This document shows positions 10,507-17,878 of a stretch of DNA of 30,259 nt, piece by piece. Source of the DNA: JAITWT01 sp964439605. Lineage in GTDB: Bacteria; Pseudomonadota; Gammaproteobacteria; Burkholderiales; Burkholderiaceae_C. The stretch's first letter is position 1. Every line of letters starts with the position of its first letter. The position numbers were made by a program, and so were the translations under genes. Below the pieces are notes generated by a model. That model was not told the DNA's origin and ran no database searches. It saw nothing but the letters and a program-made list of their open reading frames with translations. The DNA is taken from contig CAYTPC010000091.1 of assembly GCA_964439605.1 (NCBI GenBank), forward strand, positions 1-30,259, given 5' to 3'.

Positions 10507-11568
10507 TCAGGCCGCCTGTGCGTCCGGTGCCGCATCCGGCAGCAAGGCGATGCCCAACTGCTCGCGGATGCGGTTTTCGATTTCGTGCGCCAGACTGGGG
10601 TTCTCGCGCAGGAATTCCCGCGCGTTGTCACGGCCCTGGCCGATCTTCTCGCCGTTGTAGGCGTACCAGGCGCCCGATTTGTCGATCATCTTGGCGCTCA
10701 CGCCCATATCGATGATTTCGCCCTCGCGCGAGATGCCTTCCCCAAAAAGAATGTCGAACTCGGCGGTCTTGAAAGGCGGGCTGACCTTGTTTTTGACCAC
10801 CTTGACCTTGGTCTCGTTGCCGATCGCTTCATCGCCTTTCTTGATGGTGCCAATGCGGCGGATGTCCAGGCGCACCGAGGCATAAAACTTGAGCGCATTG
10901 CCGCCGGTCGTGGTCTCGGGGCTGCCGAACATGACGCCGATCTTCATGCGGATCTGGTTGATGAAGATGACCATGCAGTTGGTTTTCTTGATGGTCGCGG
11001 TAAGTTTGCGCAACGCCTGACTCATCAGCCGTGCTTGCAGGCCCGGCAGCGCATCGCCCATCTCGCCTTCGATTTCGGCCTTGGGCGTGAGGGCGGCAAC
11101 CGAATCGACCACGATCAGGTCCACCGCGCCCGAGCGCACCAGTGAATCGACGATTTCAAGCGCCTGCTCGCCGGTGTCGGGCTGGCTGATCAGCAGATCC
11201 TGCACGTTGATGCCGAGTTTTTGCGCATATTGCACGTCCAGCGCATGCTCGGCGTCGATGAAGGCGCAAGTGCCGCCCTGCTTTTGCATTTCGGCGATCA
11301 CCTGCAGGGTGAGCGTGGTCTTGCCCGAGGATTCCGGCCCGTAGATTTCGATCACGCGCCCGCGCGGCAGGCCGCCGACGCCCAACGCAATGTCCAGCCC
11401 CAGCGAGCCGGTGGAAACGACCTGGATGTCCTCGATCGCCTCGCCGTCGCCCAGGCGCATGATCGTGCCTTTGCCGAACTGTTTTTCAATCTGGGCGAGA
11501 GCGGCCTGCAATGCCTTGGCCTTTTCGCTGTTGGCGGCGCCCAGAGGGCCCTTGACGGTTGCGTCCAT
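10507..11568 (-). CDS. recA: Recombinase RecA
   Basis: RecA forms filaments on single-stranded DNA, drives homologous pairing and triggers LexA cleavage. It has 353 residues. The Walker A motif is GPESSGKTT (about 77-85), the Walker B region is LIVVDSVAAL, loop L1 contains EGEMGD and loop L2 contains FGSPETTTGGNALKF. The C-terminus is Ala/Asp-rich as usual. The ATG at 11568 is preceded by a near-perfect AAAGGAG six nt upstream. A degenerate SOS box candidate is at 11612-11627, and recX follows. Confidence 0.99.
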   Translation of the reverse strand: MDATVKGPLGAANSEKAKALQAALAQIEKQFGKGTIMRLGDGEAIEDIQVVSTGSLGLDIALGVGGLPRGRVIEIYGPESSGKTTLTLQVIAEMQKQGGTCAFIDAEHALDVQYAQKLGINVQDLLISQPDTGEQALEIVDSLVRSGAVDLIVVDSVAALTPKAEIEGEMGDALPGLQARLMSQALRKLTATIKKTNCMVIFINQIRMKIGVMFGSPETTTGGNALKFYASVRLDIRRIGTIKKGDEAIGNETKVKVVKNKVSPPFKTAEFDILFGEGISREGEIIDMGVSAKMIDKSGAWYAYNGEKIGQGRDNAREFLRENPSLAHEIENRIREQLGIALLPDAAPDAQAA

Positions 11569-11611
11569 GAGAACTCCTTTTGAATCAACGGGTTATGGAT
11601 GATTTTCCAAA

Positions 11612-11627
11612 CCGTCATCAACTACAG
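11612..11627 (-). promoter_or_regulatory. Degenerate LexA (SOS) box candidate upstream of recA
   Basis: The minus strand carries CTGTAGTTGATGACGG, which fits CTGT-N8-ACAG at seven of the eight fixed bases. It lies 44 bp before the recA start. recA is usually LexA-controlled in this class, but the AT-rich core of a strong box is missing, so this is a weak call. Confidence 0.3.
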
Positions 11628-11647
11628 TCTGGATATTTAATCGGTAG

Positions 11648-11682
11648 TTTACGGAGCTATAGTTTTCCGTAAAGCTTTTTTT
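11648..11682 (+). terminator. Perfect 8-bp inverted repeat followed by seven T
   Basis: TTTACGGA (11648-11655) and TCCGTAAA (11666-11673) flank a 10-nt loop, and TTTTTTT follows at 11676-11682 on the plus strand. The form is that of an intrinsic terminator reading plus, but no plus-strand gene lies immediately upstream. It could instead be a regulator's operator in the recA upstream region, or it could end antisense transcription coming across recA. Confidence 0.4.
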
Positions 11683-11810
11683 AGTCAGTTTGACTTACTA
11701 TCCTGGAAGCGGCAATTGACCGCTCCTTTGGCTTCATCACTGCGCATGAAAACAAGAGTTTTTGGCTTCGATCGAGTTCGCCGTTTGGGTGAGACCGCTA
11801 CGCACTCGCC

Positions 11811-11867
11811 AACGCCGCGCTCGCCGCGCCATGCGGCGTTGCTCGTCCTTGCGGGCAGAAAGCCCGC
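11811..11867. repeat. GC-rich structured intergenic segment, possible dispersed repeat
   Basis: In the 365-bp recA-marR gap, AACGCCGC (11811-11818) pairs with GCGGCGTT (11833-11840), and GCGGGC (11851-11856) pairs with GCCCGC (11862-11867). The surrounding 11770-11930 stretch is much more GC-rich than the AT-rich recA promoter beside it and has no protein homology I recognise. It resembles short intergenic repeats seen in Burkholderiales genomes, but no second copy lies in this window. Confidence 0.3.
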
Positions 11868-11947
11868 TACGTCCTCGCGCCTTGCCTGGCACGCCGATCA
11901 CGGCGCCGGCGAGCGCGTTCAACTGCCGTTTCCAGGATCATCCCCCC

Positions 11948-12421
11948 ATGCCAATCCAGGATCCTGACGCATGGCGCCAGACACATATCGGCCGCCTGCT
12001 CGGCGAGGCGATGCGCCGCTTCGACGCGCGCGTGCTCGCGCTGATGGCGCACGACGTGGAGGTACCGCTGGCGCTGTCGAATCTGGCGGCGCGCGCCCAG
12101 ATCAGCGCCGCGCACATTCACATCACGCGCCACCTCACACGCGGCGGCTCACGCCTGTGCGAACTGGCTGAAAGCGCGGGTATGAGCAAACAGGCGATGG
12201 GCGCGCTGGTCACCCAGTGCGAAGCCTGGGGCCTGGTGACGCGCGCGCCCGATCCGCACGACGCTCGGGCACGCCAGATCCGCTTCACCGCCGACGGCCT
12301 GGCTTGGCTCGAAGCCTTCCGGCGCTCGGTCGCACAGGCCGAAAGCGAGTTGCGCGCGAGCATGGGCGAAGAGGTCGCGACCGTCCTGACACTGGGGTTG
12401 GAGGTTTACATCGGTTCGTAA
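11948..12421 (+). CDS. MarR-family transcriptional regulator
   Basis: This is a winged-helix DNA-binding protein of 157 residues, a normal MarR length. A dimerisation helix at the N-terminus is followed by the helix-turn-helix (LCELAESAGMSKQAMGALV) and a wing with the family pattern PDPHDARARQIRFTADG. The frame is open further upstream, but those residues have no MarR character. ATG 11948 begins MPIQDPDAW, and AGGA lies about 11 nt upstream. It sits 185 bp before an aromatic-acid transporter on the same strand, so it probably controls that gene; MarR proteins often sense aromatic ligands. I found no clear operator palindrome in the 185-bp gap. Confidence 0.9.
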   Translation: MPIQDPDAWRQTHIGRLLGEAMRRFDARVLALMAHDVEVPLALSNLAARAQISAAHIHITRHLTRGGSRLCELAESAGMSKQAMGALVTQCEAWGLVTRAPDPHDARARQIRFTADGLAWLEAFRRSVAQAESELRASMGEEVATVLTLGLEVYIGS

Positions 12422-12606
12422 TACACCGCCACACCGCCCAATTCAAAACATCGCCAATCTGCATTTGCGACGCTCCGCATCGAATAACATCATCCCTACA
12501 AGAAAGATGTCCATTCTCAACGCATATCCGAGCTCGCTTGCTGGCGGCAAATAAGTAGTTCGCGCCGGTTTGATTCTTTTTCGGTTCAAAAAAACAGGAG
12601 GCCACC

Positions 12607-14016
12607 ATGAACGCCGCGCCGGCAACCGCATCCGGCAAGCCGGAAGTCGATGTCACCGCGTTCATCAATCGCCAGCCCGTTTCGCGCTTTCAGGCGCTGA
12701 TCGTGGCGCTGTGCTTTCTGATTGTCGCCATCGACGGCTTCGATACGGCGGCCATCGGTTTCATCGGTCCGGCGATCCGCGCGCAATGGAGCCTGCCGCC
12801 CACGCAACTGGCGCAGGTATTCGTCGCAGGACTGGCGGGACTGATGGCTGGCGCCTTCCTGTTTGGCCCGCTGGGCGATCGGATGGGCCGCAAGCGCCTA
12901 CTGGTCGCCAGCGTGTTCGCCTTCGGCACAGCCAGCGCCGTGTCAGCGCTGGCGCCGACTTTCGGCTGGCTCGTGGCGCTGCGCTTTCTCACTGGGCTGG
13001 GTCTGGGCAGCGCCATGCCCAACGCCATCACGCTCACCAGCGAATACTGCCCGATACGCATTCGCTCACTGCTGGTGACGACCATGTTCTGCGGCTTCAC
13101 CCTGGGTTCGGCGCTGGCCGGTTTCGCGGCGGCGGCGCTACTGGAGTTTTATGACTGGCATTCGGTATTACTGGTCGGCGGGGTGATACCCATCGTGTTG
13201 GGTTTTGTTTTGATCGGTCTGTTGCCAGAATCGGTGCGTTACATGGTGCGCGCGCGCTGGGATGACGAACGCATCGCCCATACGCTCGGGCGGATCGCAC
13301 CGCAGGAGGATCTGGCGGGGCGGCATTTCGTGCTTGCAGATATGGGCACGGGCAGGCATGCGGGATTGCGGGGATTGTTCGCGCCGAAGCTGCGGCGCGG
13401 CACCATTTTGCTGTGGGCCACCTTTTTTATGGGTTTGCTGGTGATCTATCTGCTGCAAAGCTGGATGCCCACATTGTTCAAAACCGGCGGCATGCCCATG
13501 CGCACCGCGGCCATCGTGGCGGGAGTGTTCCAGATCGGCGGCACGCTGGGGGCTATCGCGCTGGGCTGGCTGATGGATCGTTTCAGCCCAAGTGCAGTGC
13601 TTGCCGCGGCCTATCTGCTGGCGGGCATCTTCATTGCCGCCATTGGCTACCTCGCCGCCAACCCATGGCTGGCTGGCATCACGGTGTTTTGGGCGGGCGT
13701 ATGCGTCTCTGGCACGCAGGTAGGAGCCAATGCGCTGACGGCAGCGTTCTACCCGACCGAATGCCGCGCCACGGGCGTGAGCCTGGCCAATGGCATCGGG
13801 CGCTGTGGCTCGATGCTGGGCGCTTTGGCGGGCGGCTCCATGCTGGCAATGGGGCTGGCCATGCCCACGCTGTTCATGCTGGTGGGCGTACCGTGCTTCA
13901 TCGCGGCGGTGACGGTGCTGTACTTTGGCCTGAGTCAGAAAGACCAAACCACCAGACATGAGGCGCCGGACGTCATCGCCACGCCTTCGCTTCAACCGGC
14001 ACGCCTAAATTATTAA
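12607..14016 (+). CDS. MFS transporter, aromatic acid:H+ symporter (AAHS) family
   Basis: This is an inner-membrane proton symporter of 469 residues with about 12 predicted membrane helices. The AAHS signature DGFDTAAIGFIGPAI is at residues 43-57, with the membrane Asp important in PcaK-type carriers. The MFS motif GPLGDRMGRKR follows at 87-97. Relatives carry 4-hydroxybenzoate, benzoate, protocatechuate, gallate or 3-hydroxyphenylpropionate; the substrate cannot be read from sequence, and no catabolic genes adjoin it here. The ATG is preceded by a strong AGGAGG. The 130-bp gap to the convergent lipoprotein gene holds a 6-bp hairpin (GTTTGC/GCAAAC, 14060-14078) but no T-run. Confidence 0.9.
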   Translation: MNAAPATASGKPEVDVTAFINRQPVSRFQALIVALCFLIVAIDGFDTAAIGFIGPAIRAQWSLPPTQLAQVFVAGLAGLMAGAFLFGPLGDRMGRKRLLVASVFAFGTASAVSALAPTFGWLVALRFLTGLGLGSAMPNAITLTSEYCPIRIRSLLVTTMFCGFTLGSALAGFAAAALLEFYDWHSVLLVGGVIPIVLGFVLIGLLPESVRYMVRARWDDERIAHTLGRIAPQEDLAGRHFVLADMGTGRHAGLRGLFAPKLRRGTILLWATFFMGLLVIYLLQSWMPTLFKTGGMPMRTAAIVAGVFQIGGTLGAIALGWLMDRFSPSAVLAAAYLLAGIFIAAIGYLAANPWLAGITVFWAGVCVSGTQVGANALTAAFYPTECRATGVSLANGIGRCGSMLGALAGGSMLAMGLAMPTLFMLVGVPCFIAAVTVLYFGLSQKDQTTRHEAPDVIATPSLQPARLNY

Positions 14017-14146
14017 TAGCCAGTCGCGCCCAGCAAGCTCGCGGTGTGGGGAGCTTCCCGTTTGCAATCATGGCAAACAGGCTGCTCTCCGAGACAGGCT
14101 CCTGCATATCAAGCCCTGTTACTCAACAAGTTCGTGCAGGTTGGCC

Positions 14147-14617
14147 TCAGACGCACTTCGCGCCGGAGAGAACCAGCTTCGTCACCTGGCTGGACTTTTG
14201 CATCTGCGGATCGGTGATCACGTCTTTGTTGATGAGCGCCTTCGTGCCCGCCGTGTACGGACCGGCCACGACAGTCTCGGTCCGGATCACGCTCCCGGCG
14301 TCGTTGAACAGGGCGACGTTGAAGGCCAGCATGTTCTTGCAGCTTTTGGTGTAGGTCACATCCCCTTGCAGCTTGTCGTAGAAGCGGGAAGACGCAGGCC
14401 CAGGGATCCCGCTGCCCTCGCCCTTGCCGTAGGAGAGGTTGACCGTCATGCCTTTAGGCAGCGCGGAAGCGTCCACGGTCTGCTTGCCATACAGCATCTC
14501 CGTCCAACTGGAATTCATCTTGCGGTTCGTGTTCTCGGCCCACTGGTCGTAGCCCGCGCAGCCCGCAAGCACTGAGAACGATGCCACGACTGCCGCAACC
14601 CTCCACATTTTTGCCAT
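14147..14617 (-). CDS. Small hypothetical lipoprotein
   Basis: A protein of about 156 residues with a lipoprotein signal: a positively charged start, a hydrophobic core and the lipobox LAGC, with the lipidated Cys near residue 20. It is therefore probably anchored in the outer membrane. The mature part has two further Cys (TKSCKN and the C-terminal AKCV) that could form a disulfide. I recognise no family. The reading frame begins ATGATG; GGAGG lies only 2 nt before the first ATG, so the second ATG at 14617 is better spaced. It is divergent from gspF with 47-50 bp between them. Confidence 0.75.
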   Translation of the reverse strand: MAKMWRVAAVVASFSVLAGCAGYDQWAENTNRKMNSSWTEMLYGKQTVDASALPKGMTVNLSYGKGEGSGIPGPASSRFYDKLQGDVTYTKSCKNMLAFNVALFNDAGSVIRTETVVAGPYTAGTKALINKDVITDPQMQKSSQVTKLVLSGAKCV

Positions 14618-14667
14618 CATTGCCTCCGTTTTTACCTGCCTTAATTATGGGATAGTCTACATATCCA

Positions 14668-15903
14668 ATGCCTGCCTATTCTTTTGAAGCCATCGACCAG
14701 CAGGGCCAGCCCCGCAAAGGCGTGCTCGAAGCCGAGACCGCGCGCAGCGCACGCGGGCTGCTGCGCGCGCAGGCGCTGGTGCCGCTGTCGGTGGAGCCGG
14801 TCGCGGCGAATGAGCCGGGCATGGCCGACACCGGCGGCGGACGCCGCTGGCTGATCGGCAAACGCAAGGTGTTCGACGCCACCGGCCTGGCGGTATGGAC
14901 GCGCCAGCTCGCCGGGCTCATTTCGTCGGGACTGCCGCTCGAACGCGCGCTGACGGCCCTGGCCGAAGAAGCCGAAAACAACGACCAGCGCAACCTGGTC
15001 GCCTCACTGCGCGCGGAAGTCAATGCCGGCGCAACCTTCGCGCGCGCACTGGCGGCGCATCCGCGCGAGTTCTCGCCGATCTACAGCGCGGTGATCGGCG
15101 CCGGAGAACAAAGCGGCGGCCTCGGCCTGGTGCTGGAACGGCTCGCCGATGACCTCGAACAGCGCCAGGCGCTGCAACAAAAGATCATGGGCGCCGCGCT
15201 GTACCCGGCCATCGTGACGCTGATCGCGATCGTGATCGTGATCTTCCTGGTCAGCTACGTGGTGCCGCAGGTCACCACCGTGTTCGCCGGCACCAAGCGC
15301 GCGCTGCCTTTTCTCACCTCGGCGATGCTCGCGGTCAGCGACTTCGTGCGCGGCTACGGCTGGTCGCTGCTGGGCGTGCTGGCCGCACTGGCCGTGCTGG
15401 CGCGGATGGCACTGGCCCAGCCGGAGCTGCGCGAGAAATTCGACGCGGCCTGGCTCAGGCTGCCGGTGGTGGGCCGGCTCGCGCGCGGCTACAACGCGGC
15501 GCGCTTCGCAAGCACGCTGGCAATGCTCGCGACCGCCGGCGTGCCGATCCTGCGCGCGCTGCAGGCGGCCGCCGAAACGATGGGCAACCGCGCCATGCGC
15601 ACCGATGCGCTCGATGCGCTGGTGCTGGTGCGAGAGGGCGCGCCGCTGGCTTCGGCGCTGGCGCAGAAGAAACGTTTTCCGGGACTGGTGGCGATGTTCG
15701 CGCGATTGGGCGAGCAGACCGGCCAGTTGCCGCAGATGCTCCAGCGCGCGGCCAATCAACTCGGCGCCGAAGTGCAGCGCCGCGCAATCCACCTGGCGAC
15801 GATCCTCGAACCGCTGCTGATCGTCGCGATGGGCGCGGTCGTCATGCTGATCGTGCTGGCCGTGCTGCTGCCGATCATCCAGCTCAATCAATTCGTCAAG
15901 TAA
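14668..15903 (+). CDS. gspF: Type II secretion / type IV pilus inner-membrane platform protein, GspF family
   Basis: GspF/PilC proteins form the inner-membrane platform of type II secretion systems and type IV pili. The protein has 411 residues. It opens with the family N-terminus MPAYSFEAIDQQGQPRKGVLEAE and carries two repeated GspF domains (about 70-195 and 275-400). The three expected membrane spans lie at about 177-200, 225-247 and 378-402. It stands alone: no gspE, gspG or other secretin genes are in the window, so its partners must be elsewhere. No strong ribosome binding site precedes the ATG. It is followed 4 bp later by a 5'-nucleotidase gene. Confidence 0.9.
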   Translation: MPAYSFEAIDQQGQPRKGVLEAETARSARGLLRAQALVPLSVEPVAANEPGMADTGGGRRWLIGKRKVFDATGLAVWTRQLAGLISSGLPLERALTALAEEAENNDQRNLVASLRAEVNAGATFARALAAHPREFSPIYSAVIGAGEQSGGLGLVLERLADDLEQRQALQQKIMGAALYPAIVTLIAIVIVIFLVSYVVPQVTTVFAGTKRALPFLTSAMLAVSDFVRGYGWSLLGVLAALAVLARMALAQPELREKFDAAWLRLPVVGRLARGYNAARFASTLAMLATAGVPILRALQAAAETMGNRAMRTDALDALVLVREGAPLASALAQKKRFPGLVAMFARLGEQTGQLPQMLQRAANQLGAEVQRRAIHLATILEPLLIVAMGAVVMLIVLAVLLPIIQLNQFVK

Positions 15904-15907
15904 GGCC

Positions 15908-16798
15908 ATGACCCCGGACGACAAACTCGTAGTCGCGATCTCCTCGCGCGCGCTGTTCGATCTCGAGGAAGAGCACGGCATCTTCAAATCGGGCGATCCC
16001 GAAAGCTACATGCGGCTGCAGCTCGAACGGCTGGAAGTGCCGGCCAAGCCGGGCATCGCGCACTCGATGGTGCGCAAGCTCCTGCGCTTCAACGACGACG
16101 GCGTCGAGCGCGTCGAAGTCGTGATCCTCTCGCGCAACGATCCGGTCTCGGGCCTGCGCATTTTCAATTCCGGCGCCGCTGCCGAACTGCGGATGCAGCG
16201 GGGCGTGTTCACGCAGGGGCGAGCGCCTTTCGGCTACTTGCGCCCGCTCAACGCCGACATCTTCCTGTCGGCCAATTCGCAAGACGTGCGCGAGGCGCTG
16301 GCGGCAGGCTTTCCCGCCGCCCACGTCATGGTCGACGCCAGGCACGCGAGCAACCGCTACCCCGATGAACTGCGCATCGCCTTTGACGGCGACGCGGTGC
16401 TGTTCTCGGACGAGGCCGAGCGCGTGTTTCAGCGCGAGGGCCTGGCCGCCTTTCAGCAGCACGAATCAACCCGGGCCGACGAGCCGCTGCCCGAAGGCCC
16501 GTTCAAGCCCTTTCTGGTCGCGCTGCACCGGTTGCAGCAAACGCGCAACCCGCACATGCGCATCCGGACCGCGCTCGTCACCGCTCGCGGCGCACCGGCG
16601 CACAAACGCGCGATCCAGACCCTGATGAAATGGAACATCAAGGTCGACGAAGCCATGTTCCTCGGCGGCCTGCCCAAAGGTGAATTCCTGCGCGAGTTCG
16701 AGCCCGACTTCTTCTTCGACGACCAGACCGGGCACGTCAGCGCCGCGGCGCGCCACGTGCCGGCCGGGCATGTCGCCAGCGGCGTGCGCAACGAGTGA
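15908..16798 (+). CDS. 5'-nucleotidase, cytosolic cN-I-like family
   Basis: The protein has 296 residues and resembles the bacterial members of the 5'-nucleotidase family related to eukaryotic cytosolic 5'-nucleotidase I. These hydrolyse nucleoside monophosphates. The conserved LVVAISSRALFDLEEEHGIF start, the FDGDAVLFSDEAERVF segment (DGD at 160-162), a TARGAPAHKRAI segment and the acidic FFFDDQTGH near the C-terminus are all visible. No signal peptide is seen, so it is cytoplasmic. It starts 4 bp after the gspF stop with the TAAGG junction acting as ribosome binding site, and so is probably in one transcript with gspF. Substrate preference is unknown. Confidence 0.85.
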   Translation: MTPDDKLVVAISSRALFDLEEEHGIFKSGDPESYMRLQLERLEVPAKPGIAHSMVRKLLRFNDDGVERVEVVILSRNDPVSGLRIFNSGAAAELRMQRGVFTQGRAPFGYLRPLNADIFLSANSQDVREALAAGFPAAHVMVDARHASNRYPDELRIAFDGDAVLFSDEAERVFQREGLAAFQQHESTRADEPLPEGPFKPFLVALHRLQQTRNPHMRIRTALVTARGAPAHKRAIQTLMKWNIKVDEAMFLGGLPKGEFLREFEPDFFFDDQTGHVSAAARHVPAGHVASGVRNE

Positions 16799-16878
16799 TA
16801 CCGGATATGAACGCATGCGCCATCCTGGGCGTTCCATGCGCCGAGTGATTGCGCGCCTCCGCGAAGACGTGTTTTCCG

Positions 16879-16905
16879 CATGCCGTTCTGTACTGCCTGG
16901 ATGCA
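16879..16905 (-). pseudogene. Decayed remnant of an effector 3' end (third copy)
   Basis: On the minus strand this reads GCIQAVQNG and then ATG. It matches the end of the PAAR effector (NYILAVQ) and the copy at 17397-17426 (SYILAVQKP). The 18-nt core at 16888-16905 agrees with the 17406-17423 copy at 15 positions by hand alignment, but two of the changes alter residues. After the ATG the similarity to the immunity genes fades, so only the junction survives. It marks the downstream edge of the effector-immunity island. Confidence 0.45.
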
Positions 16906-16953
16906 GCCTTGTATGGTCGCTTCCCGGCGACAGGGAGTAACGCCTGCCCGGGC

Positions 16954-17400
16954 TTACTTCGAACTCGTATCCTCCCCGGATGGAAGGGGGCCACATTGGC
17001 CTGTGCGCGTACAGGCCGGTTCGATCTCCATGACGGCCACATCTTTGGAACTCAGGTCAGGCTCATTTGGTGCACGCGCTTTGATGTGGAACTCAATGGG
17101 CACCATCCCCCTAGCGTTGACGATCGGCCGCAACAGTTCCGTAAGCGTCTTTATGCGGCACAACCCGAGATCAATCGATGCCGGATCGCTCGCGCGCGCT
17201 TTCAGTTCGATCGACAGCGAGATGATGCCCAGACTATCTCGATAACGTTGCGTCCAGAATGTCACAGTAGTGGCTTCGCCGGGGAGCAACTGGCATTGCT
17301 CCGCTTTGAATTCGATCCGGGATTTTTGCGATCCGGCATCGAACGCCGATGCGCAGACCGTTGTGAATGCAAAAATGAGAAAAATGGCTGTGTGTTTCAT
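16954..17400 (-). CDS. Exported protein, second paralogous immunity candidate
   Basis: A 148-residue secreted protein with signal peptide MKHTAIFLIFAFTTVCASA. It aligns end to end without gaps with the 148-residue protein encoded just upstream (17432-17878); I count about 81 of 148 identical residues. Four Cys positions are shared (36, 81, 130, 136), the last two in CTRTGQCGP. The frame extends further upstream, but the signal peptide and the paralogue fix the start at 17400. Its ATG overlaps the TGA of a leftover fragment of an effector C-terminus. Location downstream of a PAAR-peptidase suggests a periplasmic immunity protein, perhaps for a toxin no longer present. The family is unknown to me. 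Confidence 0.8.
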   Translation of the reverse strand: MKHTAIFLIFAFTTVCASAFDAGSQKSRIEFKAEQCQLLPGEATTVTFWTQRYRDSLGIISLSIELKARASDPASIDLGLCRIKTLTELLRPIVNARGMVPIEFHIKARAPNEPDLSSKDVAVMEIEPACTRTGQCGPLPSGEDTSSK

Positions 17401-17426
17401 GGCTTCTGTACTGCGAGGATGTAGCT
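17397..17426 (-). pseudogene. Remnant of an effector 3' coding end before the second immunity gene
   Basis: The minus strand reads SYILAVQKP followed by TGA, which overlaps the ATG of the second immunity gene (ATGA). The intact effector ends NYILAVQPNAVHS with the same ATGA overlap onto the first immunity gene. Over the 18-nt core (17406-17423 against 17896-17913) there are three differences, all at third codon positions and all silent. That pattern fits descent from a translated toxin gene and not chance similarity. Confidence 0.65.
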
Positions 17427-17431
17427 CGAAC

Positions 17432-17878
17432 TCACGGCGGATCCGCATTCTTTTCAATGGGAATAGGTCCACATTGACCCGTTCGCGTGCAGGTGGGCTG
17501 GGGCTCCACGACAGCCGCATTGCTGGTCCCCAGGTCGAGTTCATTTACTGCGCGTACCCTGATGTAAAGCTCAATGGGCACAATTTCTTGAGCATGAACG
17601 ATCGGGCGTAACAGCTTCATGAGCGACTTCGCGCGGCACAACGCGAGATCGATTGATGCCGGATCGTTGACGCGCGCCTCCAAGAAGAGTGGTAGCGAGA
17701 TGATGCCGTGAAGATCGCGATAGCGTTGCACCTGGGTTGTCAGAACAACGGCCTCGCTGGGGGACAGCTCGCATTGACCCGCCTCGAAATTGGATTTCAA
17801 TTCTTGCGGAAAGAACCGGGTCGCTGACGCGTAGATTGTTGTAAGTGCAAAGATTAGAAAAATAGCAATGTTTTTCAT
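17432..17878 (-). CDS. Exported protein, probable immunity to the PAAR-metallopeptidase
   Basis: A 148-residue protein with signal peptide MKNIAIFLIFALTTIYASA, so it should act in the periplasm. It has Cys36, Cys81, Cys130 and Cys136; the last pair sits in the CTRTGQCGP motif shared with its downstream paralogue. Its ATG overlaps the effector's stop codon (ATGA), the tight coupling typical of toxin-immunity pairs. A peptidase effector delivered to the periplasm would need an exported protector, which fits. I do not recognise a named family; immunity is inferred from position, export signal and paralogy. Confidence 0.8.
   Translation of the reverse strand: MKNIAIFLIFALTTIYASATRFFPQELKSNFEAGQCELSPSEAVVLTTQVQRYRDLHGIISLPLFLEARVNDPASIDLALCRAKSLMKLLRPIVHAQEIVPIELYIRVRAVNELDLGTSNAAVVEPQPTCTRTGQCGPIPIEKNADPP

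Noticed and set aside
11762..11947. Upstream extension of the MarR protein
   Set aside because: These residues do not look like MarR, and they run through the hairpin-rich intergenic segment; the ATG at 11948 gives the normal family length.
14017..14146. Intrinsic terminator between the converging transporter and lipoprotein genes
   Set aside because: A 6-bp hairpin is present at 14060-14078, but no T-run follows on either strand.
16453..16881. 142-codon minus-strand ORF under the 5'-nucleotidase gene
   Set aside because: It is a shadow of the nucleotidase gene. Only its first codons coincide with the third effector scar, and no immunity-like sequence follows.
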